Positions 7,529 to 17,683 are shown, counted from the first letter of the stretch. The stretch is DNA of 64,000 bases from JAEUNX01 sp034004685 (GCA_034004685.1 JAVEWG010000012.1:17510-81509); one strand, 5' to 3'. The notes: generated by a model from the letters alone, not told the origin. Numbers and translations: made by a program.

Positions 7529-9408
7529 GCCGGTTCTCCCTGGCAAAGGGCCACGATGGCCTCAAAGATTTCGGAAACCTTGAAGGGCTTGCCCTGGACC
7601 TTGTTGAGTTGCTCCACCTCGAGCAGGTAGCGCTCCCGCAGCAGGCGGGAAAGCTGGCCGAGATTCAGTTCCGGCACCAGCACCTTGCGGTAGCGCCCGA
7701 GGATGGCGCCCAGGTCCGACGGAAGCGGGTTCAGGTGGCGCAGGTGCACATGGGCCACCTGGAGCCCCAGGGCGGCGGCTTTCTCCCGGGCCTGGACGAT
7801 GCTGCCGTGGGTGCCACCCCAGCCCACGATGAGGAGATCGCCCCGGTCCGGACCCTCGATCTGGAGGGGCGGGATGTCTCGCGCGATGCCGGCCACCTTG
7901 GCGGCGCGCACCTCCACCATGCGCTGGTGGTTTTCCGGATCATGGGAAATATTGCCGCTGAGGAAATCCTTTTCCAGACCGCCGATGCGGTGCTCCAGCC
8001 CCGGCGTGCCCGGGCGCACCCAGGGGCGAGCCAGGTGGGCGTCCCGGGCATAGGCCTGGAAGTTTTCCGGATCGGTGCGGAAGTGCACCTCCAGCCGGGG
8101 CAGCGTCGCCGGATCGGGTATCCGCCAGGGTTCGGCGGCGTTGCCAATGCCGCCGTCGGACAGGAAGATCACCGGCGTCATGTACTTCACCGCCAGGCGG
8201 AAGGCTTCGATGGCGCAGTCGAAGCAGTCCGCCGGGGAGTGGGCGGCAATGACCGGAATCGGGCATTCGCCGTTGCGGCCATACACGGCCTGGAGCAGGT
8301 CGGATTGTTCGATCTTGGTCGGCAGCCCCGTCGACGGGCCGCCGCGCTGCACGTTGGTGATCACCAGGGGCAGTTCCAGCATCACGGCCAGGCCCAGGGC
8401 TTCGGTCTTCAGGGCCATGCCGGGACCGGAGGTGGTGGTCATGCCCAGGGCGCCGCCGTAGGCCGCGCCGATGGCCGAGCAGATGCCGGCGATTTCATCC
8501 TCGGCCTGGAAGGTGGTGACATTGAAGTGCTTCAGGGCGGACAGCTCATGGAGGATGTCGGTGGCCGGGGTGATGGGGTAGGAGCCGAGAAACAGGGGCA
8601 CGCCGGACAATTCGGCGGCGGCCACGAAACCCAGGGCGGCGGCATGGTTGCCGGTGAGGCTGCGATAGGTGCCCGGCTCGATGTCGGCGGCACGCACCCG
8701 ATAGCTGGTGATGAACATCTCCGTGGCATCGGCGTAGGCGTAGCCTGCCCGCAGGGCCAGGACGTTGCCAGCGGCAATGGCCGGCTTCCTGGCGAACTTC
8801 GCCTGGATGTCTTCTTCTTCCTTTTCAAGGGGGCGGCCATAAAGGCTCAGCATCAGACCCAATGCGTAGTAGTTCTTGCAGCGGCCGATCTCCAGGGCGG
8901 AAAGGCCCGAGTCCTTGAGGACGAAGGCGGTCAGCCCGGAGATATCCACCGGATACAGGCGATAGTCCCCCAGGCTGCCATCTTCAAGGGGATTGCTCCG
9001 GTAGCCGGCCTTGGCCAGGTTGCCCTCGGTAAAGGCGCCGCTATTGGCGATCAGGGTGCCGCCGTGCTTGAGATCGGGGAGATTGACCTTCAGGGCGGCC
9101 GGATTCATGGCCACCAGCACATCCGGCGCGTCGCCGGAGGTGAACACCTGACGCGAGGCGAACTGGATCTGATAGCCGGAAACCCCGAACAGGGTGCCGG
9201 TGGGGGCGCGGATCTCGGAAGGGTAGTCCGGGTGGGTGGCGAAGTCGTGGCCAGCCTTGGCGATGGAGCGGGAAAATTCGGTGCCGGTGAGTTGCATGCC
9301 GTCGCCGGAGTCCCCGGCAAAACGGATGACGACGCTTTCCAGCTCCTCCACCGGGCGCTGGACTTCCTGCATACCAACTCCGCAGGCGTGGGGTTCTATC
9401 ATGTTCAT
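7525..9408 (-). CDS. korA: 2-oxoacid:ferredoxin oxidoreductase, fused gamma-alpha subunit
   Basis: A 627-residue fusion of the gamma domain (about residues 22-200, with VVIRFAGDSGDGMQLTG) and the alpha (pyrimidine-binding) domain (from about residue 240, with SGVPLFLGSYPITPATDILHELS and the TTTSGPGMALKTEALGLAV segment). This arrangement is characteristic of two-subunit KorAB enzymes. No ferredoxin domain is fused, so a separate ferredoxin is needed; fdxB lies 45 kb away and is probably nif-specific. The stop overlaps korB by 4 bp, indicating translational coupling. Upstream lies operator C, 199 bp before the start codon. Confidence 0.92.
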   Translation of the reverse strand: MNMIEPHACGVGMQEVQRPVEELESVVIRFAGDSGDGMQLTGTEFSRSIAKAGHDFATHPDYPSEIRAPTGTLFGVSGYQIQFASRQVFTSGDAPDVLVAMNPAALKVNLPDLKHGGTLIANSGAFTEGNLAKAGYRSNPLEDGSLGDYRLYPVDISGLTAFVLKDSGLSALEIGRCKNYYALGLMLSLYGRPLEKEEEDIQAKFARKPAIAAGNVLALRAGYAYADATEMFITSYRVRAADIEPGTYRSLTGNHAAALGFVAAAELSGVPLFLGSYPITPATDILHELSALKHFNVTTFQAEDEIAGICSAIGAAYGGALGMTTTSGPGMALKTEALGLAVMLELPLVITNVQRGGPSTGLPTKIEQSDLLQAVYGRNGECPIPVIAAHSPADCFDCAIEAFRLAVKYMTPVIFLSDGGIGNAAEPWRIPDPATLPRLEVHFRTDPENFQAYARDAHLARPWVRPGTPGLEHRIGGLEKDFLSGNISHDPENHQRMVEVRAAKVAGIARDIPPLQIEGPDRGDLLIVGWGGTHGSIVQAREKAAALGLQVAHVHLRHLNPLPSDLGAILGRYRKVLVPELNLGQLSRLLRERYLLEVEQLNKVQGKPFKVSEIFEAIVALCQGEPA

Positions 9409-9849
9409 CGGGATCCTTCAGTGGCCTGGAAGACGCTGCGGCCCCCTCTGGAACGGAGCCGCGTAACCGCCGTGGGACGGCCAGCCAGGCGCTAACGTCT
9501 GCTTGTACCGTTGAGCTTATCCAGCCCCAGCGCTTGCCCCGAGTTGCTTGAGGCTTGATGGAGTATTTTCCTCAACATTTCATTCAGTCAAGGATGCGAT
9601 TACAGATATCACATTGGTGATACATGCAGCAGGCTCGCCGAAGTCGGCAAGCCGGTTGCAGGCTGGCCAGGGCCCATGCTCCGCCCTGCCGCGCGCAAGG
9701 AGGAATCATGGGCTTGCGCGAGACTCAACCCTCACCCGAAAGGTGAAGAGGAAAGCCCGGACACCGCTTTGATATCTCGCCTTGCGCTGCGCCTCTGTGG
9801 TGAGCTTTCCACCAGCGGGCCTGGATTCGTCCTGGCCTCCGACGGTCAA
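9409..9849. other. Intergenic region upstream of korA
   Basis: A 441-bp region without a supported gene. It holds operator C at 9607-9622 and probably the korA promoter. A good ribosome site (AAGGAGG) precedes an ATG at 9708, but that frame closes after 12 codons, so it is either a leader peptide or chance. Confidence 0.5.
9607..9622. promoter_or_regulatory. Putative operator C (TATCACATTGGTGATA) upstream of korA
   Basis: The 16-mer TATCACATTGGTGATA is a palindrome (TATCAC-N4-GTGATA) and matches operators A and B in the form WATCACAT-N4-GATA. It lies 199 bp upstream of korA in the only AT-rich part of the region. Its recurrence in front of three transcription units suggests a local regulon. 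Confidence 0.5.
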
Positions 9850-10425
9850 TCACCCCCCCAGCAACACCGCTCCGCTGGTGGCGATCAAGACGCCCAGGGT
9901 GCGCTGGGTTCGCCGCCCCAGGGCGGATCGGGGCAGCCACCGGGCGACCAGATAGCCCGAAGCGTGCAGCAAGGCCGTGGCCAGGGTAAAACCAGCGGCA
10001 TAGGCGGCCAGGGCCCCCTGACCCATCTCGGCTCCGTGGGCATGGCCGTGGAACAGGGCAAACAGAACCATCATGGGCATGGCCACCCCCAAGGGTAGCC
10101 GGGCCAGGCAGGCGATCAACAGCCCAAGGACCAGCACAGAGGCCGCTATGCCCGCCTCCACCAAGGGCAGCGCCACGCCCCCGGCCCCCAGGGCGGCCCC
10201 CGCCAGCATGGCCAGCAGGAAGCCCCCTGGCAGAACCCAACGGGCACGGCCCTGCTGACCAGCGGCGTAAAGGCCCACCGCCGCCATGGCCAGCAGGTGA
10301 TCCGCGCCGCTGAAGGGATGGGCGAAACCCGTCGGGAAGTTACCCGTGCCCGGACCACCATGGGCCAGGGCGGTACCGGTCAGCAGCATGAGGGCCGGAA
10401 CGGCCAGGATGGGACGAAATGCCAT
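9850..10425 (-). CDS. hupE: HupE/UreJ family metal permease
   Basis: A 191-residue membrane protein with a signal-like first helix (ending TALAHGGPG) and about six membrane segments. The HupE/UreJ signature is clear: HPFSGADHLLAMAAVGLYA near residue 37 and ALFHGHAHGAEM near residue 125, where His and Asp residues would bind Ni2+ or Co2+. The ATG at 10425 has an AAGGAG site 7 bp upstream, which supports this start over the longer open frame. No hydrogenase or urease genes are near, so the metal and the client enzyme are unclear; cobalt for B12 is an alternative to nickel. Confidence 0.9.
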   Translation of the reverse strand: MAFRPILAVPALMLLTGTALAHGGPGTGNFPTGFAHPFSGADHLLAMAAVGLYAAGQQGRARWVLPGGFLLAMLAGAALGAGGVALPLVEAGIAASVLVLGLLIACLARLPLGVAMPMMVLFALFHGHAHGAEMGQGALAAYAAGFTLATALLHASGYLVARWLPRSALGRRTQRTLGVLIATSGAVLLGG

Positions 10426-10668
10426 GGAGTGCTCCTTGAACGCGTGAACCAACAAAATAGCCAGAAAGGATGACAGATCGCCCCGCCCGACTGTCAACAC
10501 GGCTCGACACCCACCCATCCCTGAAACAAGAGCCTATCCACGATCATTTCAGGGGGATCCGCAACCCCCGCCGTGTGGCTCAAGGCACGGGGTGAAGCCA
10601 ACAGCGGGCGTTCTGGCAAGCCGCGTAACGCGGAACGGAGCACCGGGGGGTTGCCCCGCCAGGCTGGC

Positions 10669-11004
10669 TCATTTGGGTTTTCCTTCGCGCCAGGCGTTCG
10701 AGGCCGTCCCCCCGCAAGCCGACCGGAGGGGCGACGGAGGATGCCGCACCACCCCGCCCCCTCGGGCCGGCAGCTCGTTGTCATCGGGCAGGAGGGGTGG
10801 CGATAGCAACCGTTCCCGCAGCCGGGCAGCCAGGGCCAGCAGTTTCGGGCTTGGGGCGCCCTGCTCCACCGCTGCCAGGGTCCGCTCGGCCTCGAGGTAG
10901 TCCCGCACCATGGCCTCCAGATCCACCACCACGCCCAGTTCCCGCCCCGCTTCAAGCTTGAAGCGGGCCAGTAGCCGCGCAGTTTCAATGTAGTCCGCAT
11001 TCAT
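10669..11004 (-). CDS. Small uncharacterised protein
   Basis: A 111-residue protein that I do not recognise. It begins MNADYIETARLLARFKLEAG and continues with two amphipathic helices rich in Glu, Leu and Arg; the last 40 residues are Pro/Gly/Arg-rich and look disordered. The ATG at 11004 follows AAGGGATG, a fair ribosome site. It is the last gene of the run that starts with the exporter operon, 159 bp after queF. The helical half has coding character, so I think the gene is real, but its exact C-terminus is less certain. Confidence 0.55.
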   Translation of the reverse strand: MNADYIETARLLARFKLEAGRELGVVVDLEAMVRDYLEAERTLAAVEQGAPSPKLLALAARLRERLLSPPLLPDDNELPARGGGVVRHPPSPLRSACGGTASNAWREGKPK

Positions 11005-11163
11005 GCCATCCCTTGACGCAAAACCCGGGCCACCCGGATCAACCCGTGGCCGAACATGGAATTGCCCAATCCCAGGGGGCTTCCGGGCGGCGGATAGTCT
11101 GGACAAGAACGCCGCTCGCACCGTCCCGGTGCATGCCAGGCGGATGGCTCCGCCGCCAGCCCC

Positions 11164-12015
11164 TTACTGGCGCACGTCCGCCAGATTGTCGGGGTCGAAA
11201 TCGCAACCCCGGCTGCGGAAGGGATTGATGTCCAGCCCGCCCCGGCGGGTGTAGCGGGCCCATACCGCCAGCCCCTCGGGCCGGCAATGGGCGGTGATGT
11301 CCCGGAAGACCCGCTCCACGCATTGCTCGTGGAACTCGTGGTGCTCCCGGAAGGACACGATATAGGCCAGCAAGCCTTCCCGGTGGATGGCCGGCCCCCG
11401 GTAGCGGATCGCCAGGCTGGCCCAGTCCGGCTGGCCGGTAACCAGGCAATTGGACTTGAGGAGGTGGGAATAGAGGGTTTCCTCCACCACCGGACCCGTG
11501 GCGCAAAGGAGCTGGGGGGCGGGCTGATAGTGCTGGATATCCACCTCCATGTCATCCAGCAACACGCCCCCGGGGGGCGGGCCGAAGGCGCGGTTGGCAT
11601 CCTGGGGCCGCTTCAGCACCGCCCTCACCGGAGCGCCAACGGCGGCGGAAAGATCCCGGATGATGGTCTGGCGGGCCGCCTCGATGGAATCGAACACCGT
11701 CTGGTTGAAGCTGTTGAGGTAGAGCTTGAGGGACTTGGATTCCACCAGACAGGGGCTTTCGGCAGGTACCCGGAACTCCCCCAGCGCCACCACCGGCTTG
11801 CCCCTGGGCGTGAGCCAGGAGAGCTCGTAGGCGTTCCACAGGTCCCAGCCGGTAAAGGGCAAGGCATCCCCAGCGATGCCCAGTTCGTCCCGCTTGGTCT
11901 GGCGGGGAATGGGAAACAGCAGTTCGGGGGCGTAGTCCGTCCGGTAAGCCACCGTGCGGCCCAGGGGGGAGTGTTCGGCGGCGCCCGGGGTGGGCGGGAT
12001 GGAGGAGGGTTGCAT
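11164..12015 (-). CDS. queF: NADPH-dependent 7-cyano-7-deazaguanine reductase QueF
   Basis: A 283-residue long-form (YqcD-type) QueF that reduces the nitrile preQ0 to preQ1 in queuosine synthesis. The QueF motif ESKSLK is at residues 92-97, the nucleophile is C190 in SNCLVTGQPDWAS with D197 as the acid, and a second half with HEFHEQCVERVF completes the tandem T-fold. The length and residue numbers match the E. coli enzyme. The ATG at 12015 lies 10 bp after the TetR stop, so it is probably co-transcribed with the exporter genes, although the function is unrelated. Confidence 0.96.
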   Translation of the reverse strand: MQPSSIPPTPGAAEHSPLGRTVAYRTDYAPELLFPIPRQTKRDELGIAGDALPFTGWDLWNAYELSWLTPRGKPVVALGEFRVPAESPCLVESKSLKLYLNSFNQTVFDSIEAARQTIIRDLSAAVGAPVRAVLKRPQDANRAFGPPPGGVLLDDMEVDIQHYQPAPQLLCATGPVVEETLYSHLLKSNCLVTGQPDWASLAIRYRGPAIHREGLLAYIVSFREHHEFHEQCVERVFRDITAHCRPEGLAVWARYTRRGGLDINPFRSRGCDFDPDNLADVRQ

Positions 12016-12025
12016 GGCCCGGATT

Positions 12026-12724
12026 TTACCCTGCTGGGGGGTGGCACAGGCCCGCCACCATCGCCCGTGCCAGGGTTTCCACCGTCTCCACCGCCCCCTC
12101 GGCCAGTTCCGCCTCAATGGGATGGGGCGCCCCCAGGCAGCGGGCCAGGGTCACCCGACCGGAGGTGAAGGCAGTGAGGATGCCCACCAGGGCGTGGGCC
12201 AGCAGAATCACCTCCCGGGCGCCTTCCTCCTGCCCCACCAGGGGTGCCACCAGCCGGGCTGCGCAGCGATGCACCGGCAGCAACAGGGCCTGCTCCAGGA
12301 GCTCCAGGGCCGCCGTGGGGTGCTGCTGTTCCACCAGGATGAAGGCGAAGGCGCTGCGGGGCGGCGGGTTGCTCCATACCGCCCGGGCCACGCCCCCCAG
12401 GAACTCGGGCAGCAGCAGCGCCGCCGTAGCCCGCGCCGGATGGGCGGCAAAGCGGGCCTCCACCCTGGCCAGCACCGGCTCGACCAGGCGGCCCAGGAGC
12501 TCCCCCACATGGGCCGCCACCGCCAGGTAGACCCCTTCCTTGCCGCCGAAATAATAGGGGATGGCCGCCTGATTGACCCCCGCCCGGGCCGCCAGGGCCC
12601 GCGTGGTCACCTCGGCAAAACCATGTTCGCCAAAGAGTTCCAGCCCCGCCGCCACCAGGCGCTCCCGGGCATCCTCCCGGGTTTCGGAGGCCGGACCCGG
12701 CGACGATGGCAGCGTCATCGTCAT
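12026..12724 (-). CDS. TetR family regulator (CecR-like)
   Basis: A 232-residue regulator. Residues 16-65 form the TetR helix-turn-helix (AGLELFGEHGFAEVTTRALAARAGVNQAAIPYYFGGKEGVY); the long C-terminal part resembles the DUF1956 ligand domain of CecR (YbiH). E. coli CecR controls an ABC exporter operon of the same architecture, so this gene probably represses the exporter it follows by 6 bp. The inverted repeat at 17655-17683 is the natural target. Being inside the operon it would also regulate itself. Confidence 0.9.
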   Translation of the reverse strand: MTMTLPSSPGPASETREDARERLVAAGLELFGEHGFAEVTTRALAARAGVNQAAIPYYFGGKEGVYLAVAAHVGELLGRLVEPVLARVEARFAAHPARATAALLLPEFLGGVARAVWSNPPPRSAFAFILVEQQHPTAALELLEQALLLPVHRCAARLVAPLVGQEEGAREVILLAHALVGILTAFTSGRVTLARCLGAPHPIEAELAEGAVETVETLARAMVAGLCHPPAG

Positions 12725-12730
12725 CCCACC

Positions 12731-13885
12731 CTATTGAGTCTGGGCCACCGCCCGGCGGAAGCGAGCCAGGGCCGCGACGAAGAACACGCTGCCCACTCCC
12801 ACGGTGGCCAGCAAGTCCAGCCACACCACCTCCAGGCCCGCCCCCCGGTAAAGGATGGCCTGGGCCAGGCGGATAAAATAGGTGGTGGGGGCGGCCAGCA
12901 TGATGTCCTGAATGAACACCGGCATACTCTCCCGGGGGGTCACTCCGCCGGACAGAAGCTGGAGCGGGATGATCACCAGGATGATCAGCAAACCCAGCTG
13001 GGGCATGGAGCGGGCCAGGGTGCCCAGGAAGATGCCAATGGAGGCGGCGGCAAACAGATAGACCGTCACCGCCCCCAGGAACAAGGGAATGGAGCCGGCG
13101 ATGGGCACCCCCAGCACCCCTTCCACCACCGCCACCAGGGCGAAGGTGGCCCCCGCCAGCACCGCCAGGCCGTTGGCCCAGATCTTGGCCAGCATCACCT
13201 CGAAGGGTTTGAGGGGCATCACCAGCAGGTGCTCCAGGGTGCCGTGCTCCCGCTCCCGCAGGAAGGCCGCCCCCACCAGGATGATGGTGAGCATGGTGAC
13301 GTTGTTGATCACCTCCATCACCCCGCCAAACCAGTAACCGGTGAGATTGGGATTGAAGCTCACCCGAGGCGCCAGGCGGATGGGCAATTCGCTGGCGCGG
13401 CGGGTGCCGGTGAGGAACTCGTTGATTTCCCCCCGGGCCATGGCGTTGATGTAGCTGGCACCGATGAAGGCCTGGGTCATGGCGGTGGCGTCGATGTTGA
13501 GGTTGAGGACGGGCTGGCGGCCGCCCATCACGTCCCGCTGGAAATGGGCGGGGATCACCAGGGAGAAGGTGTAGCGCCCCTCGTCCATGCCCCGGTCCGC
13601 CTCCGCCAGGCTCACGTAGTCCGGCCGCTTGAAATAGGGGCGGGTCAGGGATTCCACTACCCGCCGGGCCAGGGGCGAGCCATCTTCATCCACCACGGCG
13701 ATGGGCACATTGTTGAGTTCCTGGGAGGTGGCGGTGGCGGCGGTGTAGATGGCGCCGCTGAAGATCCAGACAATCAGGAACAGCATCACCTTGTCCGCCG
13801 CCAGGCTGCGCAACTCCTTCACCCCAAGGCGAAAGACGTTGCCCAGACTGGGACCGAAACCCTGACGGGAGGCTGGGTTTTTCAT
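12731..13885 (-). CDS. ABC-2 type permease, YhhJ-like
   Basis: A 384-residue exporter permease with one N-terminal membrane helix, a large periplasmic domain (about residues 55-185) and five further membrane segments, as in the ABC2_membrane_3 family. Together with the preceding genes it matches the order yhiI-rbbA-yhhJ of E. coli. The ATG at 13885 has GAGGTG upstream; a GTG two codons earlier is possible. It starts 7 bp after the stop of the ATP-binding gene. Confidence 0.88.
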   Translation of the reverse strand: MKNPASRQGFGPSLGNVFRLGVKELRSLAADKVMLFLIVWIFSGAIYTAATATSQELNNVPIAVVDEDGSPLARRVVESLTRPYFKRPDYVSLAEADRGMDEGRYTFSLVIPAHFQRDVMGGRQPVLNLNIDATAMTQAFIGASYINAMARGEINEFLTGTRRASELPIRLAPRVSFNPNLTGYWFGGVMEVINNVTMLTIILVGAAFLREREHGTLEHLLVMPLKPFEVMLAKIWANGLAVLAGATFALVAVVEGVLGVPIAGSIPLFLGAVTVYLFAAASIGIFLGTLARSMPQLGLLIILVIIPLQLLSGGVTPRESMPVFIQDIMLAAPTTYFIRLAQAILYRGAGLEVVWLDLLATVGVGSVFFVAALARFRRAVAQTQ

Positions 13886-13892
13886 GGACACC

Positions 13893-16613
13893 TCAGTCTT
13901 CCTGCTTGCGAAGCAGCAGCACCGACAGGACCATCAGGACCGGCCAGAACGCCGCCAGGGCCAGAAACTGGTCCGCCAGATCGGCAAAGGACAGGCCCTT
14001 GGTGAAGGCCCCCCGGCTGATCACCAGAAAGTAGGTGGCGGGGAAAAACTCGCCAATCCACACCCCGGCCCCTTCCAGGGAGCCCACCGGGGTGGTGAGC
14101 CCGGAGAACTGCACCGTGGGCAACATGGTCGCCATGGCGGTGCCAAAGAGCGCGGCGATCTGGGTGCGGGTGAAGGTGGAAAACAGCAGGCCGATACCGG
14201 TGGTGGCCAACACGTAGAGCACTGCCCCCAGGCCCAGGGCCAGGACGCTGCCCTTGAGGGGCACCCCGAACAGATAGCGGGCCTGGAGCACCAGGGCCAG
14301 GCAGCTCACCAAGGACAAGAGTGCATAGGGCAACTGCTTGCCTAGCAGGAATTCCAGCCGGCGGGTGGGGGTCACGTAAAGATTGGTGATGGACCCCAGC
14401 TCCTTCTCCCGCACCACCCCCAGGGCGGTGAGGATGGCGGGGATGAAGATCAGCAGGAGGGGAATCACCGCCGGCACCATGGCGTGGAGGCTTTTGAAGT
14501 CCTGGTTGTAGCGGTAGCGGGCCTCGATGGTGACCGGGGCGCTGACCGCATAGCCGGTGTGGCCTTCGATCAGGCGGGCTACGTAGATCTGGTGCATGGC
14601 CTCCACATAGCCCCGGATGGTTTCCCCCCGGAAGGGCATGGAGCCATCCACCCATACCCCCACCTCGGGTTTGCGTCCGGCCCGCAGATCCGCCCCGAAA
14701 TTGGCGGGCATCTCAAGGGCCAGGGAGATATCCCCGGCCTGCATGCGCCGCTCCAGCTGGACCCCGTCGGCGATGGGGGGCTGCTCCAGGAAGTAGCGCG
14801 AGCCCGCCAGGTTGTGGATGTAGTCCCGGCTTTCCGGGCTCTGATCCCGGTCCAGGACGGCAAAGCGCAGATCCTCCACGTCCACCGAGATACCGAAACC
14901 CAGCACGAACATCAGCAGCACCGAGCCCAACAGGGCGAAGGTCAGGCGGATCGGGTCCCGCATCAGCTCCAGGCCTTCCCGCCGGGCGATGCCCAGCAGC
15001 CGGCCGAAGTTGATGGGCAGGATCTCCTTGCGGGGCGGCCGGGCTGGACCCGGGGTAGCCAGGGCCTGGGCCGGGGCGGCCCCGGAACCGGCGGCTTCCT
15101 CCAGATAAGCGATGAAGGCGCCCTCCAGGCTATCCACCCCCTTGGCGGCGGCCAGCTGCGCAGGCGTCCCGCTGGCCAGCACCTTGCCGGCGTGCATCAG
15201 GGAAATACGGTCGCAGCGGGCGGCCTCGTTCATGAAGTGGGTGGAGATGAAGATGGTCACCCCCTGCTCCCGGGACAGTTCCACCAGCAGGCGCCAGAAG
15301 TCGTCCCGGGCCACCGGGTCCACCCCGGAGGTGGGTTCATCCAGGATCAGCAACTTGGGCTCATGGACCACCGCCACCGCCAGGGAGAGGCGCTGGCGGA
15401 TCCCCAGGGGCAGTTCGGCGGCGGCATCGTCGGCGTAATGCTCCAGGCCGAAACGGCTCATCAGGGCCGCCACCCGGGAGCCCACCCGCTCGGCGGACAG
15501 GTGGAAGAGATGGGCGTGGAGTTCCAGGTTCTGGGCCACCGTCAGCTCCCCGTAGAGGGAGAAGGCCTGGGACATGTAACCCACCTGGCGGCGGGTTTCC
15601 AGGTTGCGGGCATCCACCGGCTTGCCGAACAGGCGGGCTTCACCCTCCGTCGGGGGCAGCAGGCCGGTGAGCATCTTCATGGTGGTGGTCTTGCCGCAAC
15701 CGTTGGAGCCCAGGAAGCCGAAGATCTCCCCTTGGTGGATCTGCAGGCTGACCTTGTCCACGGCGGTGAAATCGCCGAAGCGCTGGGTCAGCTCGGTGGC
15801 TTCGATCACGAAGCCGTCCTCCACGGCGGGCCGGGGCGGGATCACCAGGGGCTCATGGCCCCCCTGGCGTGCGTCCGGCAGCAAGGCGATGAAGGCTTCC
15901 TCCAGGCTATCCCGCCCGGTGCGGTCCTTGAGTTCCGCCGGGGTGCCGGTGCCGATCACCTGGCCGCCATCCATGGCCACCAGCCAGTCGAAGCGCTCCG
16001 CCTCTTCCATGTAGGCGGTGGCCACCAGCACGCTCATGCCCTCCCGGGTCTGGCGGATCCGGTCGATCAGCTCCCAGAACTGGCGGCGGGAAAGGGGATC
16101 CACCCCGGTGGTGGGCTCGTCCAGGATCAACAGATCCGGGTCGTGGATGAGGGCGCAGCACAGCCCCAGCTTCTGCTTCATGCCCCCGGAGAGCTTGGCC
16201 GCCGGCCGGTCCTTGAAGGGAGACAGCCCGGTGGCCGCCAGCAGTTCCTTGATGCGGGCGTGGCGCTCGGCGGCATCCTGGCCGAACAGGCGGCCGAAGA
16301 AATCCACGTTGTCGAACACCGACAGCGTGGGGTAGAGATTCTTCCCCAGACCCTGGGGCATGTAGGCAATGCGGGGCTGGGCCCGATCCCGGAAGTGCCG
16401 GGAGGCCATGTCCCCCCCCAGCACCTCCACCTGGCCCCCCTGAATGCGCCGGGCCCCGGCCACCAGGGCCAGCAGGGTGGATTTGCCCACGCCGTCGGGA
16501 CCGATGATCCCCACCATCCGCCCCGCCGGCAGGGCCAGGGATTCCACCGCCAGCACTTCCTCGTCGTAGCGGTGGCTGACTCCGGTCAGCCGCGCCACCC
16601 ATTGTTCCGCCAT
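13893..16613 (-). CDS. rbbA: ABC exporter ATPase-permease fusion, RbbA-like
   Basis: A 906-residue protein with two ATP-binding cassettes followed by an ABC-2 membrane domain. The first cassette has GPDGVGKST (about residue 37), [11 protein letters not shown] and [13 protein letters not shown]; the second has [10 protein letters not shown] (about residue 302), a degenerate signature [11 protein letters not shown] and [13 protein letters not shown]. The membrane domain (from about residue 540) has one helix, a periplasmic loop and five helices. Length and order match E. coli RbbA (YhiH), known as a ribosome-associated ATPase, but the operon context points to an exporter. The degenerate second signature also occurs in the family. 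Confidence 0.9.
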   Translation of the reverse strand: MAEQWVARLTGVSHRYDEEVLAVESLALPAGRMVGIIGPDGVGKSTLLALVAGARRIQGGQVEVLGGDMASRHFRDRAQPRIAYMPQGLGKNLYPTLSVFDNVDFFGRLFGQDAAERHARIKELLAATGLSPFKDRPAAKLSGGMKQKLGLCCALIHDPDLLILDEPTTGVDPLSRRQFWELIDRIRQTREGMSVLVATAYMEEAERFDWLVAMDGGQVIGTGTPAELKDRTGRDSLEEAFIALLPDARQGGHEPLVIPPRPAVEDGFVIEATELTQRFGDFTAVDKVSLQIHQGEIFGFLGSNGCGKTTTMKMLTGLLPPTEGEARLFGKPVDARNLETRRQVGYMSQAFSLYGELTVAQNLELHAHLFHLSAERVGSRVAALMSRFGLEHYADDAAAELPLGIRQRLSLAVAVVHEPKLLILDEPTSGVDPVARDDFWRLLVELSREQGVTIFISTHFMNEAARCDRISLMHAGKVLASGTPAQLAAAKGVDSLEGAFIAYLEEAAGSGAAPAQALATPGPARPPRKEILPINFGRLLGIARREGLELMRDPIRLTFALLGSVLLMFVLGFGISVDVEDLRFAVLDRDQSPESRDYIHNLAGSRYFLEQPPIADGVQLERRMQAGDISLALEMPANFGADLRAGRKPEVGVWVDGSMPFRGETIRGYVEAMHQIYVARLIEGHTGYAVSAPVTIEARYRYNQDFKSLHAMVPAVIPLLLIFIPAILTALGVVREKELGSITNLYVTPTRRLEFLLGKQLPYALLSLVSCLALVLQARYLFGVPLKGSVLALGLGAVLYVLATTGIGLLFSTFTRTQIAALFGTAMATMLPTVQFSGLTTPVGSLEGAGVWIGEFFPATYFLVISRGAFTKGLSFADLADQFLALAAFWPVLMVLSVLLLRKQED

Positions 16614-16623
16614 GCCCTGGCCC

Positions 16624-17607
16624 TTACGGCTTCAGCTGGGCCGGCCAGGGCTGGCTGGCATCCAGCCGCAGCACCGCCACCCCGGCCATCCCGGGCTTGA
16701 TGCGTTCGGCGTTGGCCGCCAGCCACTGGGGCTCCACCCGCAGCTTGACCCGGAACATGAGCTTGTCCCGCTCGCTGCGGGTCTCCACCTCCCGAGGGGT
16801 GAACTGGGCCTTGTCGGCCACGAAGCTCACCCGGGCCGGAATCGCCTCGCCGCCCCAGGCATCGGGCAGGATGCGGGCCTCGCCGCCGATCTCCACCTTA
16901 CCCGCCTGCTGGGAGGCCACGAACACCGTCATGAATACGTCGGACAGGTCCACCAGGGTGGCCACCTTGCCGCCGGCCCCCACCACCTCCCCCGGCTCCA
17001 CCAGGCGATAGAGCACCCGGCCGGCAATGGGGGCCTTGAGGTCCCCATCGGCCAGCAGGGTGGCCACCCGGTTTTCCGCCGCCTCGGCGGCCAGCTTGGC
17101 GGAGCGGCTGCTCTCCACCTTGGCCTGGGCGGTCTTCAACCCGGCCCGGGCTGCCGCCACCGCCGCCCGGTCCCCGTCCAGCCGCTGGGCGGACAGGAAA
17201 CGCCGGGCCACCAGTTCCTCGGTACGGGCCAAAGTGGCCTGGGCCAGAACCAGATCACTCCGGGCCCGGGCCACCCCGGCCTCGGATTCGGCGATGCCGT
17301 CGGCGGCCTTTCTCACCTCGGCCCGGGCCTGGGCCAGCTGGGCCTGAAGATCGGCGGTATCCAGGCGAGCCACCACGGCCCCCTGCTCCACCCGGTCCCC
17401 CTCCCGGGCCAGCATCTCGGTCACCCTGCCGGCCAGTTTGCTGGCGACGTCCGCCTCGGTGGCCTCCACCCGGCCGTTGCCGGACACGAAACCCGCCGGC
17501 AGGCCCGCCGGGCCCCGGCCCCACAGCCACCAGGCCCCCACCGCCAGCACCACGATCAATGCCAGCAACACCCCCCGCCACAATTTGACCCGCGAAATCA
17601 TCATCAC
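16624..17607 (-). CDS. Periplasmic adaptor (HlyD/membrane-fusion protein), YhiI-like
   Basis: A 327-residue membrane-fusion protein: an N-terminal membrane anchor (about residues 9-29, [17 protein letters not shown]), a lipoyl-like half ([18 protein letters not shown]), a long Ala-rich coiled coil (about residues 80-190) and the second lipoyl/beta-barrel part ([39 protein letters not shown]). It would link the exporter in the inner membrane to an outer-membrane channel, which is not encoded here. The start lies in a run GTG-ATG-ATG, so the exact first residue is uncertain by two codons. It is the first gene of the operon. Confidence 0.92.
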   Translation of the reverse strand: MMMISRVKLWRGVLLALIVVLAVGAWWLWGRGPAGLPAGFVSGNGRVEATEADVASKLAGRVTEMLAREGDRVEQGAVVARLDTADLQAQLAQARAEVRKAADGIAESEAGVARARSDLVLAQATLARTEELVARRFLSAQRLDGDRAAVAAARAGLKTAQAKVESSRSAKLAAEAAENRVATLLADGDLKAPIAGRVLYRLVEPGEVVGAGGKVATLVDLSDVFMTVFVASQQAGKVEIGGEARILPDAWGGEAIPARVSFVADKAQFTPREVETRSERDKLMFRVKLRVEPQWLAANAERIKPGMAGVAVLRLDASQPWPAQLKP

Positions 17608-17649
17608 CCTCTCAAGACCGTAGCCACACTTTTATTCTGGCACCGCAAC

Positions 17650-17683
17650 ATTATAGTCATTTGATTAATTCATCCGAATGACT
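17650..17683 (-). promoter_or_regulatory. Promoter and TetR-type operator of the exporter operon
   Basis: On the minus strand a perfect -10 box TATAAT (plus-strand ATTATA, 17650-17655) lies about 43 bp before the first gene. The inverted repeat AGTCATT-N15-AATGACT (17655-17683) covers the spacer up to the -35 region, which itself is weak. This overlap is what a repressor site looks like; the TetR protein of the operon is the likely ligand (inference). Confidence 0.6.

Noticed and set aside
7609..9495. Plus-strand open frame of 628 codons
   Set aside because: Antisense to korA, no family features, no ribosome site.
9708..9746. 12-codon ORF with a perfect ribosome site
   Set aside because: Too short to support as a gene; could be a leader peptide but nothing else points to one.
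11954..14005. Plus-strand open frame of 683 codons
   Set aside because: Antisense to queF, tetR and the permease gene; very Gln/His-rich, a shadow frame.
14484..16700. Plus-strand open frame of 738 codons
   Set aside because: Antisense to the RbbA-like gene; composition typical of a shadow frame.
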